A stretch of 64,000 bases of DNA from Nocardioides sp. zg-1308 (GCF_013155375.1 NZ_JABJQY010000002.1:1612001-1676000), one strand, 5' to 3'. Counted from the first letter of the stretch, positions 53,631-62,668 are shown. The notes: a model not told the origin generated them from the letters alone. A program made the numbers and translations.

Positions 53631-54512
53631 TCAGGCCTTGCCGCGCCACGGCACGAGGGCCCGTTCGAGCGACTTGAGGCCCAGGTCGAGCACGATGGCG
53701 GCGAGGCCGATCACGAAGATGCAGGCGACGACGAGGTCGCTGCGCAGCTGCTCGCCGGCGAGGTAGGCCAGGCCGCCGATCCCGGGGATGCCGTTGGCGA
53801 TCTCGGCGGCCACGACGGTGGTCCACGCGAACCCGGTCGCCACCCGGATGCCGGTCAGGACGTCGGGCAGCGTGGACGGCAGCACGACGGCCCACACGGT
53901 CTGGGCACGACGGGCGCCCAGGCTGAGCGCGGCGTTGACCTGGTCCTCGCGCACGCCGCGGACGCTGGCCATCGTCGCCATCGTGATCGGCGGGAACGCG
54001 GCGAGGAACAGCAGCCACACCTTGGAGGTGTCGCCGATCCCGAACCACACGATGAGCAGGCCGATGTAGGCGAGGGGCGGGAGCGAGCGCAGGAAGTTGA
54101 GGTAGGGCTCCAGCAGGGTGCCGAGGAACGTCGTGCCCATCACCAGGCCGAGCGGCACGCCGACCAGGATGCCCCCGCCGACGCCGGCGGCGATGCGCTG
54201 GAGGCTCGCGACCAGGTGCTCCCACAGGTAGTAGTTCTGTTCGCCCCGCACGATGCGGTCCGATCCCGCGCTCACCGGGTGGTCGGAGTTGGCGCGGACG
54301 AAGGCGTCCCACACGTCGCCGGGCGAGGGCAGGAACAGGGGCCGGACCAGGCCGGCCCGGGTGACCACCCACCACGTCGCCAGCAGCAGGACGAAGGTGG
54401 TGACGTGCAGCGCCGTACGACGTACGCGCGTGCGTCGCGCGCCCCGGCGGCGGGTGTCGGCGACGTCGCGGTCACGCGGTGCCGCGCGCTGCAGGGTCGG
54501 GGTGAGGCTCAT
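53631..54512 (-). CDS. Taurine/sulfonate-type ABC transporter permease
   Basis: 293 residues with about six membrane segments after a basic, Arg-rich N terminus. LRSLPPLAYIGLLIVWFGIGDTSKVWLLFLAAFPP and the EAA-like loop NAALSLGARRAQTVWAVVLPSTLPDVLTGIRVATGFAW are typical of TauC/SsuC. GAAGGA precedes the ATG at 54512. It is the first gene of the operon, transcribed away from clpC. Confidence 0.88.
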   Translation of the reverse strand: MSLTPTLQRAAPRDRDVADTRRRGARRTRVRRTALHVTTFVLLLATWWVVTRAGLVRPLFLPSPGDVWDAFVRANSDHPVSAGSDRIVRGEQNYYLWEHLVASLQRIAAGVGGGILVGVPLGLVMGTTFLGTLLEPYLNFLRSLPPLAYIGLLIVWFGIGDTSKVWLLFLAAFPPITMATMASVRGVREDQVNAALSLGARRAQTVWAVVLPSTLPDVLTGIRVATGFAWTTVVAAEIANGIPGIGGLAYLAGEQLRSDLVVACIFVIGLAAIVLDLGLKSLERALVPWRGKA

Positions 54513-54547
54513 CGGACGTCCTTCGGGTGGTGGAGCAACAGCCCGAG

Positions 54548-54580
54548 AGCATAACCATACTGACTTACTACACTTTAGGT
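54548..54580 (-). promoter_or_regulatory. AT-rich promoter region of the ABC operon
   Basis: A short, strikingly AT-rich block in a GC-rich genome. On the minus strand it reads ACCTAAAGTGTAGTAAGTC followed by AGTATGGTTATGCT, with -10 candidates TATGGT and TATGCT. It probably also holds the site of a sulfur- or nutrient-responsive regulator. Confidence 0.4.
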
Positions 54581-54631
54581 GCCCATCCGTCGGTCCCGTT
54601 CGCTGTGAGCGGACGCTCTGGTGACTGGGGT

Positions 54632-54659
54632 GGGAACACGTAGGCTGATGGCGGGCGTT
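54632..54659 (+). promoter_or_regulatory. SigR/SigH-type promoter of clpC: GGGAACA - 17 bp - CGTT
   Basis: GGGAACA at 54632-54638 and CGTT at 54656-54659 fit the thiol-stress sigma consensus and match the spacing of the lon promoter exactly. clpC and lon belong to the SigR regulon in Streptomyces, which supports the call. Confidence 0.6.
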
Positions 54660-54726
54660 GAGCCCAGTGTCCGCGTTCCCGCTCCGGCGGGAGGCAGGCG
54701 GACCACGCAGACGTAGAGGAGCGCAC

Positions 54727-57303
54727 ATGTTCGAGCGGTTCACCGACCGAGCCCGGCGAGTTGTCGTGCTGGCCCAGGAAGAGGCCCGCATGCTCTCCCA
54801 CAACTACATCGGGACCGAGCACATCCTGCTCGGCCTCATCCACGAGGGCGAGGGCGTCGCTGCCAAGGCGCTGGAGTCCCTCGACATCTCCCTGGAGGCC
54901 GTGCGCGCCCAGGTCGAGGAGATCATCGGCCAGGGCCAGCAGGCTCCCTCGGGACACATCCCCTTCACGCCCCGCGCCAAGAAGGTGCTCGAGCTCTCGC
55001 TGCGCGAGGCGCTCCAGCTCGGCCACTCCTACATCGGCACCGAGCACATCCTGCTCGGCCTGATCCGGGAGGGCGAGGGTGTCGCGGCCCAGGTCCTGCA
55101 GAAGCTCGGCGCCGACCTCAACCGGGTCCGCCAGCAGGTCATCCAGCTGCTCAGCGGCTTCCAGGGCAAGGAGTCGGCCGCGGCCGGCGCCCAGACGTCC
55201 GGCTCCGGCGGCGAGGCCCCCTCGAGCTCGCTCGTCCTCGACCAGTTCGGCCAGAACCTCACCCAGGCCGCGCGCGAGGGCAAGCTCGACCCCGTCATCG
55301 GGCGCGAGCAGGAGATCGAGCGCGTCATGCAGATCCTGTCGCGCCGCACGAAGAACAACCCCGTGCTCATCGGCGAGCCGGGCGTCGGCAAGACCACGAT
55401 CGTGGCCGGCCTCGCCCAGGACATCGTCCGCGGCAGCGTGCCGGAGACGCTGAAGGACAAGCAGATCTACACGCTCGACCTCGGTGCGCTGGTCGCCGGC
55501 TCTCGCTACCGCGGTGACTTCGAGGAGCGCCTCAAGAAGGTGCTCAAGGAGATCCGCACCCGCGGCGACATCGTGCTGTTCATCGACGAGATCCACACCC
55601 TCGTCGGCGCCGGCGCGGCCGAGGGCGCGATCGACGCCGCCAGCATCCTCAAGCCGATGCTGGCCCGCGGCGAGCTGCAGACCATCGGTGCCACCACGCT
55701 CGACGAGTACCGCAAGTACCTCGAGAAGGACGCCGCCCTCGAGCGCCGCTTCCAGCCCATCCAGGTGCAGGAGCCCTCGATCGCGCACACCATCGAGATG
55801 CTCAAGGGCCTGCGCGACCGCTACGAGGCGCACCACCGTGTGACCATCACCGACGAGGCCCTGGTCTCGGCGGCGACGTTGGCCGACCGCTACATCTCCG
55901 ACCGGTTCCTGCCGGACAAGGCCATCGACCTCATCGACGAGGCCGGTTCGCGACTGCGCATCCGCCGGATGACCGCGCCGCCGGACCTGCGCGAGTACGA
56001 CGAGAAGATCGCCGACGTCCGCCAGCGCAAGGAGGCGGCCATCGACGGGCAGGACTTCGAGGCCGCGGCCCGCCTGCGCGACGAGGAGAAGCAGCTCGCC
56101 GCGCGCCGTGGCGAGCGCGAGAAGCAGTGGCGCGCCGGTGACCTCGACGAGATCGCCGAGGTCGACGAGGAGCTGATCGCGGAGGTCCTGGCCGTCGCCA
56201 CGGGCATCCCGATCGTCAAGCTCTCGGAGGAGGAGTCCACCCGTCTGCTCAAGATGGAGGACGAGCTCCACAAGCGCGTGATCGGCCAGGAGGAGGCCGT
56301 CAAGGCCCTCAGCCGTGCCATCCGTCGTACGCGTGCGGGTCTGAAGGACCCCAAGCGTCCCGGTGGCTCGTTCATCTTCGCCGGCCCCTCGGGCGTCGGG
56401 AAGACCTGGCTGTCCAAGACGCTCGCCGAGTTCCTCTTCGGCGACGAGGACGCGCTGATCCAGCTCGACATGAGCGAGTTCTCCGAGAAGCACACGGTGT
56501 CGCGCCTGTTCGGCTCGCCCCCCGGCTACGTCGGCTACGAGGAGGGCGGCCAGCTCACCGAGAAGGTGCGCCGCAAGCCGTTCTCCGTGGTGCTCTTCGA
56601 CGAGGTCGAGAAGGCCCACCCCGACATCTTCAACAGCCTGTTGCAGATCCTCGAGGAGGGTCGCCTGACGGACTCGCAGGGTCGCGTCGTCGACTTCAAG
56701 AACACCGTCATCATCATGACCACCAACCTCGGCTCGCGAGACATCGCCAAGAGCGTCAACCTGGGCTTCGGCGCGGTCGGCGCCGACCCGGCGGGCTCCT
56801 ACGAGCGGATGAAGAGCAAGGTGTCGGAGGAGCTCAAGCAGCACTTCCGTCCCGAGTTCCTCAACCGCGTCGACGAGATCGTCGTGTTCCCGCCGCTGTC
56901 GCAGGAGCAGATCGTGGCGATGGTCGACAACATGATCGACGCCGTCGAGCTGCGCCTGAAGGACCGCGACATGTCCCTCGAGCTCACCCAGTCCGCGAAG
57001 GACCTGCTCGCCGTGCGCGGGTTCGACCCGGTGCTCGGTGCGCGTCCGCTGCGCCGCACGGTGCAGCGCGAGATCGAGGACGTCCTGGCCGAGAAGATGC
57101 TGTTCGGCGAGGTCGGCCCGGGCCAGATCGTGCTGGTCGACGTCGAGGGCGAGGGCCCCACGGCGACGTTCACGTTCCGCGGCCAGAAGAACTCGACGGT
57201 GCCCGACATGCCGCCGCTCGAGACGGTCGTGGAGGGTCCGCTCGGCGACGGGCCGGACGACTCGGCGGGACCGACCGACATCCCCAAGGCCAACGAGGCC
57301 TGA
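54727..57303 (+). CDS. clpC: ATP-dependent Clp protease ATP-binding subunit ClpC
   Basis: An 858-residue Hsp100 unfoldase. Two N-terminal Clp repeats ([11 protein letters not shown] occurs twice in the first 120 residues) bind adaptors. The D1 AAA+ module has Walker A GEPGVGKT (216-223), a UVR-like coiled region (about 425-465) follows, and D2 has Walker A GPSGVGKT (553-560). [21 protein letters not shown] is the C-terminal sensor region. It feeds substrates to ClpP and is essential in mycobacteria. GAGGAG precedes the ATG at 54727. Confidence 0.96.
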   Translation: MFERFTDRARRVVVLAQEEARMLSHNYIGTEHILLGLIHEGEGVAAKALESLDISLEAVRAQVEEIIGQGQQAPSGHIPFTPRAKKVLELSLREALQLGHSYIGTEHILLGLIREGEGVAAQVLQKLGADLNRVRQQVIQLLSGFQGKESAAAGAQTSGSGGEAPSSSLVLDQFGQNLTQAAREGKLDPVIGREQEIERVMQILSRRTKNNPVLIGEPGVGKTTIVAGLAQDIVRGSVPETLKDKQIYTLDLGALVAGSRYRGDFEERLKKVLKEIRTRGDIVLFIDEIHTLVGAGAAEGAIDAASILKPMLARGELQTIGATTLDEYRKYLEKDAALERRFQPIQVQEPSIAHTIEMLKGLRDRYEAHHRVTITDEALVSAATLADRYISDRFLPDKAIDLIDEAGSRLRIRRMTAPPDLREYDEKIADVRQRKEAAIDGQDFEAAARLRDEEKQLAARRGEREKQWRAGDLDEIAEVDEELIAEVLAVATGIPIVKLSEEESTRLLKMEDELHKRVIGQEEAVKALSRAIRRTRAGLKDPKRPGGSFIFAGPSGVGKTWLSKTLAEFLFGDEDALIQLDMSEFSEKHTVSRLFGSPPGYVGYEEGGQLTEKVRRKPFSVVLFDEVEKAHPDIFNSLLQILEEGRLTDSQGRVVDFKNTVIIMTTNLGSRDIAKSVNLGFGAVGADPAGSYERMKSKVSEELKQHFRPEFLNRVDEIVVFPPLSQEQIVAMVDNMIDAVELRLKDRDMSLELTQSAKDLLAVRGFDPVLGARPLRRTVQREIEDVLAEKMLFGEVGPGQIVLVDVEGEGPTATFTFRGQKNSTVPDMPPLETVVEGPLGDGPDDSAGPTDIPKANEA

Positions 57304-57331
57304 GCCTCATGGCCTGACCCGCCTCACCAGA

Positions 57332-57363
57332 TCACCCCGGGAGCGCCCAGCGCCCCGGGGTGA
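57332..57363. terminator. Strong hairpin between clpC and mutY, overlapping the mutY 3' end
   Basis: TCACCCCGGG pairs with CCCGGGGTGA, and GCGC with GCGC inside, around a CCA loop with one bulged A. The stem includes the mutY stop codon and last codons, so it can serve both convergent genes. Confidence 0.6.
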
Positions 57364-58213
57364 CCTGTGTCAGGAGGCCGTCGGCGACGAGGCTGTCGAG
57401 GCACCGCTCGCGCTGCTCCGTCCCGGGCCAGGCCGCCTCGACCTGGGCGAGCCCGAACGAGGCGGCGTCGCGGGCCAGCGCCATGATGCGTCCGCGGCAC
57501 TGCCGGTCGGTTCCGGCCCACGCCTGCCCGCGGCGGGGCGGTCCGTCGTACGCCGGGAAGCCGGCGGCACGCCAGGCGCAGACCTCTGCGACGGGGCACG
57601 CGTCGCACCGGGGCTGGCGCGCCGTGCACACGAGCGCGCCCAGCTCCATCGTGGCGACCGCCCACGTCGCCGCGGTGGCGGGGTCGTCGGGCAGCAGCGC
57701 GGTGGCGACGTCGCGCTCGGCGCGGGTGACGGCCGGCGCGGGCAGCTCGGCGCCCGAGACCGCTCGCGCCAGGACCCGGCGGACGTTGGTGTCGAGCACG
57801 ACGTGCCGGCGGCCGAAGGCGAAACTGGCGATCGCCGCGGCGGTGTAGTCGCCGACGCCCGGCAGCGCGAGCAGGTCGTCGTACGCCGCCGGGACGACGC
57901 CGTCGTGGCGCTCGACGATCGCGACGGCGGCGGCGTGGAGGCGGAGGGCCCGGCGGGGGTAGCCCAGCCGGCCCCACATGCGCACCGCCTCACCCGTGGG
58001 CGCCGCGGCGAGGTCGGCCGGGGTCGGCCACCGCTCCAGCCAGGCGGCGTGGACCGGGACCACCCGGGCGACCGGGGTCTGCTGGAGCATGAGCTCGCTG
58101 ACCATCACCGACCACGGCGAGGCCTCCGGGCCGCGCCACGGCAGGACCCGCGCGTGGTCGTCGTACCAGTCGAGCACGGCGTCGTGCAGGTCGCTCGGTG
58201 CGGGCGTGTCCAT
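57332..58213 (-). CDS. mutY: A/G-specific adenine DNA glycosylase, short form
   Basis: 293 residues. It removes adenine mispaired with 8-oxoguanine. Catalytic Glu40 is in VSELMLQQTPVARV, the helix-hairpin-helix LPGVGDYTAAAIASFAFG leads to catalytic Asp141 (VVLDTNVRRVLAR), and the 4Fe-4S ligands Cys196, 203, 206 and 212 show the C-x6-C-x2-C-x5-C spacing. The C-terminal NUDIX-like 8-oxoG recognition domain of E. coli MutY (350 residues) is missing, which is common in actinobacteria. TACGAT lies seven bases before the ATG. Confidence 0.94.
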   Translation of the reverse strand: MDTPAPSDLHDAVLDWYDDHARVLPWRGPEASPWSVMVSELMLQQTPVARVVPVHAAWLERWPTPADLAAAPTGEAVRMWGRLGYPRRALRLHAAAVAIVERHDGVVPAAYDDLLALPGVGDYTAAAIASFAFGRRHVVLDTNVRRVLARAVSGAELPAPAVTRAERDVATALLPDDPATAATWAVATMELGALVCTARQPRCDACPVAEVCAWRAAGFPAYDGPPRRGQAWAGTDRQCRGRIMALARDAASFGLAQVEAAWPGTEQRERCLDSLVADGLLTQVTPGRWALPG

Positions 58214-58220
58214 CGCGGCG

Positions 58221-58226
58221 ATCGTA
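58221..58226 (-). promoter_or_regulatory. -10 hexamer TACGAT, leaderless mutY promoter
   Basis: TACGAT, seven bases, then the ATG at 58213. Confidence 0.5.
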
Positions 58227-58268
58227 GGTGAGTCGGTGCGCCTCCGCCGAGACGGGCCGGTCGCTGCC

Positions 58269-58274
58269 TAGCCT
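58269..58274 (+). promoter_or_regulatory. -10 hexamer TAGCCT, leaderless promoter
   Basis: TAGCCT, six bases, then the ATG at 58281. Confidence 0.55.
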
Positions 58275-58280
58275 GACCCC

Positions 58281-59111
58281 ATGCCGACGACCGTACGACC
58301 TCGTGGGCCGCTCCCGGCCCGGGTCTACTGGACCCGCCGCATCGTCGTGCTCGGCATCCCGCTCCTCCTCGTCGTGGTCATCGCCCGGCTGCTCGGCGGC
58401 TCGTCCGACGGCTCCTCCGACGGCGCAGAACGGGCCACCCAGGCAGGCGCCACGGTCGAGGAGACGGCGCCCAGCGCTGGCCCGACCGCCGGCGCCACCA
58501 CCGGCACCGAGGGGAAGAAGCGCAACGGCAAGGGAGAGGGCAAGGGGAAGGGCAAGAAGCAGCGCCAGGAGGAGACGGCTCCGCCCGAGCCGGTCCTGGC
58601 CGAGCCCACCGGCCCGTGCGCCGAGTCCGACATCGTCGCCACGCCGGCGATCACCTCGGCGCCCGGCGGGTCCGACATCCCCATCACGATCACCCTGCGC
58701 ACGCTGGTGAGCGAGGCCTGCACCTGGCAGGCGTCGGCGCAGACGATGACCGTGACGATCACGTCGGGCGACGACTACATCTGGAGCACCCGCGAGTGCC
58801 CGGCCGCCATCCCGGTGCAGGACGTGGTGGTCCGCTCGGCCGTCGACGCCCCGGTGGTGGTGACCTGGTCGGCCAAGCGCTCGGACGAGACCTGCTCGAA
58901 CCTCACCGCTTGGGCCGAGCTCGGGTTCTACCACGTGCAGGCGGCCGCTCTCGGCGGCGACGCCACCGACGTCCAGTTCGAGCTCGTCGCCCCCCAGCCG
59001 GGGGTCGTCACCCAGACCGCCGACCCCCAGCAGCAGGGTGGCGGCAAGGGGAAGAACGGCGACACCGCCCACACGCCCGGCGAGGACGGGGCGGGGAACT
59101 CCGCGGGGTGA
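58281..59111 (+). CDS. Unknown membrane-anchored protein with Lys-Gly linker and extracytoplasmic domain
   Basis: 276 residues. One N-terminal membrane segment (RIVVLGIPLLLVVVIARLL) is followed by a low-complexity linker rich in Ala/Thr, then Lys/Gly (KGEGKGKGKK), and a beta-rich domain (about 110-240) containing several cysteines (GPCAESDIV, EACTWQ, RECPAAIP, ETCSNL) that may form disulfides outside the cell. The C terminus is Gly/Gln-rich. I do not recognise the domain with certainty. Its position between mutY and disA may be conserved in relatives. Confidence 0.75.
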   Translation: MPTTVRPRGPLPARVYWTRRIVVLGIPLLLVVVIARLLGGSSDGSSDGAERATQAGATVEETAPSAGPTAGATTGTEGKKRNGKGEGKGKGKKQRQEETAPPEPVLAEPTGPCAESDIVATPAITSAPGGSDIPITITLRTLVSEACTWQASAQTMTVTITSGDDYIWSTRECPAAIPVQDVVVRSAVDAPVVVTWSAKRSDETCSNLTAWAELGFYHVQAAALGGDATDVQFELVAPQPGVVTQTADPQQQGGGKGKNGDTAHTPGEDGAGNSAG

Positions 59112-59195
59112 GCGGCCTCGGCGGTGGGTGAGCCACGCTTTCGTCGCCTGGGACGGGGCTCAGGCGCCGGCCGGGGATGGTCCGGGGCGACAATT

Positions 59196-59473
59196 CGGAC
59201 ACGTGTGCGGGACGTGGCCGTCGTACGCCGGGCGCGGGGGCGGTTTCTCGGACACGTGTCCGGGACGTGGTCGCCGTACGTCGGGCGCGGGGGCGGTTTC
59301 TCGGACACGTGTGCGGGGTGTGGTCGTCGTACGTCGGGCGCGGGGGCGGTTTCTCGGACACGTGTGCGGGGTGTGGTCGTCGTACGTCGGGCGCGGGGGC
59401 GGTTTCTCGGACACGTGTGCGGGATGTGGTCGTCGTACGCCGGGCGCGGGGGCGGTATCTCGGACACGTGTGC
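59196..59473. repeat. 53-bp tandem array with a CACGTG palindrome per unit
   Basis: Units begin at 59196, 59249, 59302, 59355 and 59408, with a partial sixth at 59461. Each opens with CGGACACGTGT and contains GGGCGCGGGGGCGG near its end. The period is exactly 53 bp in every step, five turns of B-DNA, while the sequences differ at several positions. It fills most of the 385-base gap between the unknown membrane protein and disA. Confidence 0.9.
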
Positions 59474-59496
59474 AGCCCACGCCGCCGCCGCCCGGC

Positions 59497-60591
59497 TCAG
59501 ATGTAGCGCTCGGTGATGCTCGACTCCGCGAGGCGGGACAGGCCCTCGCGGACGCTGCGGGCGCGGAGCTCGCCGACGCCCTCGACGGCCTGGAGGTCGT
59601 CGATACCGGCGGAGAGCAGCTGCTGCAGGCCGCCGAAGTGGTCGACGAGGCGGTCGACGACGGCGGCGGGCAGGCGCGGGACCTTGGCGAGCAGCCGGTA
59701 GCCGCGGGGCGCGACGGCGGCGTCGAGGTGCTCGGCCCCGCCGAGGCCGATCGCGCGGGCGACGGCCGCGGGGTCGACGAGCTCGGTGGGGGACAGGCCC
59801 TCGAGCTCGGCGAGGTGGGACTCGGGGCCGGCGATGCGGCGGCGGGCGTGGGGAAGGTAGTCGCGGACGACCAGCTCGCGCTCGGCGTCGACGCCGGTGA
59901 CGAGCTCCTCGAGCTGGAGGGAGAGCAGACGACCGTCGGTGCCGAGCTCGAGGACGTAGTCCTCGATCTCCCGGGCGATGCGGATGACCATCTCGAGGCG
60001 CTGGGCGACCACGGCGACGTCGCGGACGGTCACCAGGTCCTCGATCTCCAGCGCGGAGAGCGTCGCGGAGACCTCGTCGAGGCGCAGCTTGTAGCGCTCG
60101 AGCGTGGCCAGCGCCTGGTTGGCGCGGGAGAGGATCTTGCCGGAGTCCTCGAGGACGTGGCGGATCTCGCCGACGTAGGCGGCGATGATCTGCATCGACT
60201 GCGAGACCGAGATGACCGGGTGCCCGGTCTGCTTGGCGACGCGCTCGGCGGTGCGGTGCCGGGTGCCGGTCTCCTCGGAGGGGATCGTGTGGTCCGGCAT
60301 GAGGTGGACCGCGGCCCGGTGCACTCGCGTGATGTCCTTGTCGAGGATGATCGCGCCGTCCATCTTGGCCAGCTCACGCAGCCCGGTGGCGGTGAAGGGC
60401 ACGTCGAGGGTGAAGCCGCCCGTCGCGATCGAGTCGACCGTCTTGTCGAGGCCCAGCACGATCAGGGCGCCGGTGCGGCCGCGGAGGATGCGCTCCAGGC
60501 CGTCACGCAGCGGGGTGCCGGGGGCGATGGACGCCAGGGTTGCGCGCAGCCTGAGCTGCTCGTCGACGCGCTCTGCCACCGGGTCCTCCAC
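59497..60591 (-). CDS. disA: Diadenylate cyclase DisA
   Basis: 364 residues. The N-terminal DAC domain has the catalytic DGA (Asp78-Gly79-Ala80 in [11 protein letters not shown]) and RHRTAE (111-116), which make c-di-AMP from two ATP. A helical spine follows, and a C-terminal HhH DNA-binding domain ([33 protein letters not shown]) senses branched DNA. The protein pauses synthesis at recombination intermediates in Bacillus. The start is GTG at 60591 after an AGAGAG site. Proximity to radA, whose product inhibits DisA in several bacteria, is conserved. Confidence 0.95.
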   Translation of the reverse strand: MEDPVAERVDEQLRLRATLASIAPGTPLRDGLERILRGRTGALIVLGLDKTVDSIATGGFTLDVPFTATGLRELAKMDGAIILDKDITRVHRAAVHLMPDHTIPSEETGTRHRTAERVAKQTGHPVISVSQSMQIIAAYVGEIRHVLEDSGKILSRANQALATLERYKLRLDEVSATLSALEIEDLVTVRDVAVVAQRLEMVIRIAREIEDYVLELGTDGRLLSLQLEELVTGVDAERELVVRDYLPHARRRIAGPESHLAELEGLSPTELVDPAAVARAIGLGGAEHLDAAVAPRGYRLLAKVPRLPAAVVDRLVDHFGGLQQLLSAGIDDLQAVEGVGELRARSVREGLSRLAESSITERYI

Positions 60592-60633
60592 GTGCTCTCT
60601 CTGCGGGCGCCGCCCCCGCGCGCCATCGGGTGC

Positions 60634-60639
60634 AGTGTA
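60634..60639 (-). promoter_or_regulatory. Candidate -10 TACACT of disA
   Basis: TACACT lies 42 bases before the GTG start and fits a leader that includes the AGAGAG ribosome-binding site. Confidence 0.35.
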
Positions 60640-60762
60640 GGGGTGAAGCAGCCCTCCCCAGTGATCCTTTGGGGTGCCCGCCCCGGCGGCCGGGCGCGAA
60701 GCCCGGATTCGGAGGGTCGGCCGGGTCGCGAGGCCGGGTCGCGAGAACGGGTCGGAGCGGGC

Positions 60763-62157
60763 TCAGAGGGGCGGCGTGAGGTCGAGCGTCAACAGGGCCC
60801 CAAAGACGTCGTCGACCTCGATCACCTTGAGCCCGTCGACGGTGCGGTGGCTGGGGATCCCGCGCTCGCTGGCGAGCGTGCGTCCGCGCGGGACGACCGC
60901 CACCTTGAAGCCGAGGCGGGCCGCCTCGGCGATGCGCTGGGGCAGGTCGCGCACCCGGCGCAGCTCACCGGCGAGACCGATCTCGCCGATCGCCACCGCC
61001 CCGCGGGGCGCCGGCACCCCCAGGTGGGAGCTCGCCACCGCCACCGCGATGGCCAGGTCGGCGGCCGGGTCGTGGAGCTTGGCCCCGCCGACGGTCGCCA
61101 CGAAGGTGTCGCTGCCGGTGATCCGCAGGCGGGCGTGGCGGGTCAGCACGGCCAGCACCATGTCGACGCGGGAGGACTCCACGCCCGAGACCGTGCGTCG
61201 TGGCCGCTCGAGCGGCGAGGGCGTGAGCAGGGCCTGCACCTCGGCGAGGAGCGGGCGACGGCCCTCCATGGTGACCGCGACGCACGTGCCGGAGACGTCC
61301 TGGGTGTGGTGCTCCACGAACAGGCCGGTCGGGTCGGTGACGGCCGAGATCCCCTCGGAGGACAGGTCGAAGCAGCCGACCTCGTCGACCGGGCCGTAGC
61401 GGTTCTTCATGGCCCGGACCATGCGGAACCGCGAGTTGCGGTCGCCCTCGAAGTGGAGGACGACGTCGACGAGGTGCTCGAGGACGCGGGGGCCGGCGAT
61501 GGAGCCGTCCTTGGTGACGTGGCCGACGAGCATCGTGGTGATGTTGCGCGTCTTGGCGACGCGGATGAGCGCGGCGGCGACCTCCTTGACCTGGGTGACG
61601 CCTCCCGGCACGCCGTCGACCCCGGACGCGCCGATCGTCTGGACGGAGTCGACCACCAGCAGGGTCGGGCGGACCTCCTCGATGTGGGTCAGCACCGCCC
61701 CCAGGTCGGTCTCGGCGGCGAGGAACAGCTCGTCGTGGACCCCGCCGGTGCGGTCGGCGCGCAGGCGGACCTGGGCGGCCGACTCCTCGCCGGTGACGTA
61801 GAGGGTGCGCTGGCGGGTGCGGGCGGTCTGGGCGGCGACCTCGAGGAGCAGGGTGCTCTTGCCGACGCCGGGCTCGCCCGCCAGGAGGATGGCGGCGCCG
61901 GGGACGAGCCCGCCGCCGAGGACGCGGTCGAGCTCGGGCACGCCGCTCGAGCGGGCGACGGACTCGGTGATGGCGACCTGCCCGATCGGCACCGCCGGCG
62001 TCGACACCGGGCCGGCGGCGGCCCGCAGCGTCGGCGCCCCGGCCTCGGCGACCGAGCCCCACGCCTGGCACTCGCCGCACCGGCCGACCCACTTGCCGGT
62101 CTCCCAGCCGCACTCGGAGCAGCGATAGGACGGACGCGCCTTGGCCTTGGTCGACAT
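60763..62157 (-). CDS. radA: DNA repair protein RadA
   Basis: 464 residues. The N-terminal zinc finger has Cys13, 16, 27 and 30 (RCSECGWETGKWVGRCGEC). The RecA-like ATPase core has Walker A GEPGVGKST (about 94-102) and the RadA-specific KNRYG motif (AMKNRYGPVDEVG). The C-terminal Lon-like domain (LAIAVAVASSHLGVPAPRGA, GEIGLAGELRRV) forms the hexamer scaffold. RadA drives branch migration during recombination. The ATG at 62157 is preferred to GTG 62166 because a TAGCGT hexamer lies seven bases upstream of it. Confidence 0.95.
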   Translation of the reverse strand: MSTKAKARPSYRCSECGWETGKWVGRCGECQAWGSVAEAGAPTLRAAAGPVSTPAVPIGQVAITESVARSSGVPELDRVLGGGLVPGAAILLAGEPGVGKSTLLLEVAAQTARTRQRTLYVTGEESAAQVRLRADRTGGVHDELFLAAETDLGAVLTHIEEVRPTLLVVDSVQTIGASGVDGVPGGVTQVKEVAAALIRVAKTRNITTMLVGHVTKDGSIAGPRVLEHLVDVVLHFEGDRNSRFRMVRAMKNRYGPVDEVGCFDLSSEGISAVTDPTGLFVEHHTQDVSGTCVAVTMEGRRPLLAEVQALLTPSPLERPRRTVSGVESSRVDMVLAVLTRHARLRITGSDTFVATVGGAKLHDPAADLAIAVAVASSHLGVPAPRGAVAIGEIGLAGELRRVRDLPQRIAEAARLGFKVAVVPRGRTLASERGIPSHRTVDGLKVIEVDDVFGALLTLDLTPPL

Positions 62158-62164
62158 GGCCCTC

Positions 62165-62170
62165 ACGCTA
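62165..62170 (-). promoter_or_regulatory. -10 hexamer TAGCGT, leaderless radA promoter
   Basis: TAGCGT, seven bases, then the ATG at 62157. Confidence 0.5.
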
Positions 62171-62246
62171 GGTCAGGGCACCGACACCCGGTCCGCGCCG
62201 CGCCACCCGACGGGCCCACCGTCACCCGTCCGGTACGGACCACCTC

Positions 62247-62273
62247 TCCACAGGATGTGCCCCATCCTGTGGA
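62247..62273. repeat. Perfect 11-bp hairpin TCCACAGGATG/CATCCTGTGGA
   Basis: Loop TGCCC. The arms resemble half of a DnaA box (TCCACA) but lack the full nine-base consensus. It lies 77 bases upstream of the radA -10 element, outside its leader. Confidence 0.55.
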
Positions 62274-62564
62274 CGACTCCCGAAACCTGTGCACAAGTCG
62301 GTCCCCGGCTGGGGATGGAGGCCCCCGGTCGGGGGACGGACCGGTGGAGGGGGAACGGGCTCCCGCGACCCCTTGCGCCGCCCGGGAACGGTCGCGTAGA
62401 ACTGCACCCACGCCGACCCGCAAGGGGAGGCGGGACGACTCGGGGACGAGGATCCGTCCGGACGGGAGGCTTCGGCCGACCGGCCGCCGCGACTGGGTGA
62501 CGCAGGAGCGGGGATCGTCGAGGAAGAGCCGTCGACCGGAGGTCGTCACACGATCCGGTCAACC

Positions 62565-62601
62565 GAAGGGCCCTTGCGACTCATACTCGCAAGGGCCCTT
62601 C
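62565..62601. terminator. Perfect 15-bp hairpin with 7-base loop
   Basis: GAAGGGCCCTTGCGA and its exact complement TCGCAAGGGCCCTTC surround the loop CTCATAC. There is no T tract after it on either strand. It could end a short transcript from the gap or insulate the LacI gene promoter 39 bases downstream. Confidence 0.5.
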
Positions 62602-62639
62602 ACCTCTGTGGTGGGCGCGGACCCCCGGACGCCAAGGCT

Positions 62640-62668
62640 TATGCTGACCGCCGTTGGATCGATCAACG
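62640..62668 (+). promoter_or_regulatory. Promoter (TATGCT) and overlapping LacI-type operator
   Basis: TATGCT at 62640-62645 is followed six bases later by CGTTGGATCGATCAACG (62652-62668), a 17-bp inverted repeat with CGTTG/CAACG arms, the usual form of LacI-family operators. It covers the expected transcription start, so the regulator probably represses itself. Confidence 0.5.

Noticed and set aside
52517..54512. Confident assignment of the ABC operon to taurine
   Set aside because: No tauD or ssuD gene accompanies it, so only the broader sulfonate/taurine/nitrate-type class is supported.
59196..59473. ParB-binding parS sites
   Set aside because: The palindromes share CACGTG with parS but lack the TGTTTCACGTGAAACA flanks.
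58928..59516. Long open frames on both strands across the 53-bp array, with repeated Arg/Pro or Gly/Arg-rich peptides
   Set aside because: The unit is not a multiple of three, all frames are open because of GC bias, and the peptides change frame from unit to unit. It is not a repeat protein gene.
62247..62290. DnaA boxes or a replication origin
   Set aside because: Only TCCACA half-sites in a hairpin and one CTGTGCACAA; no full nine-base boxes in a cluster, and no dnaA or dnaN nearby.
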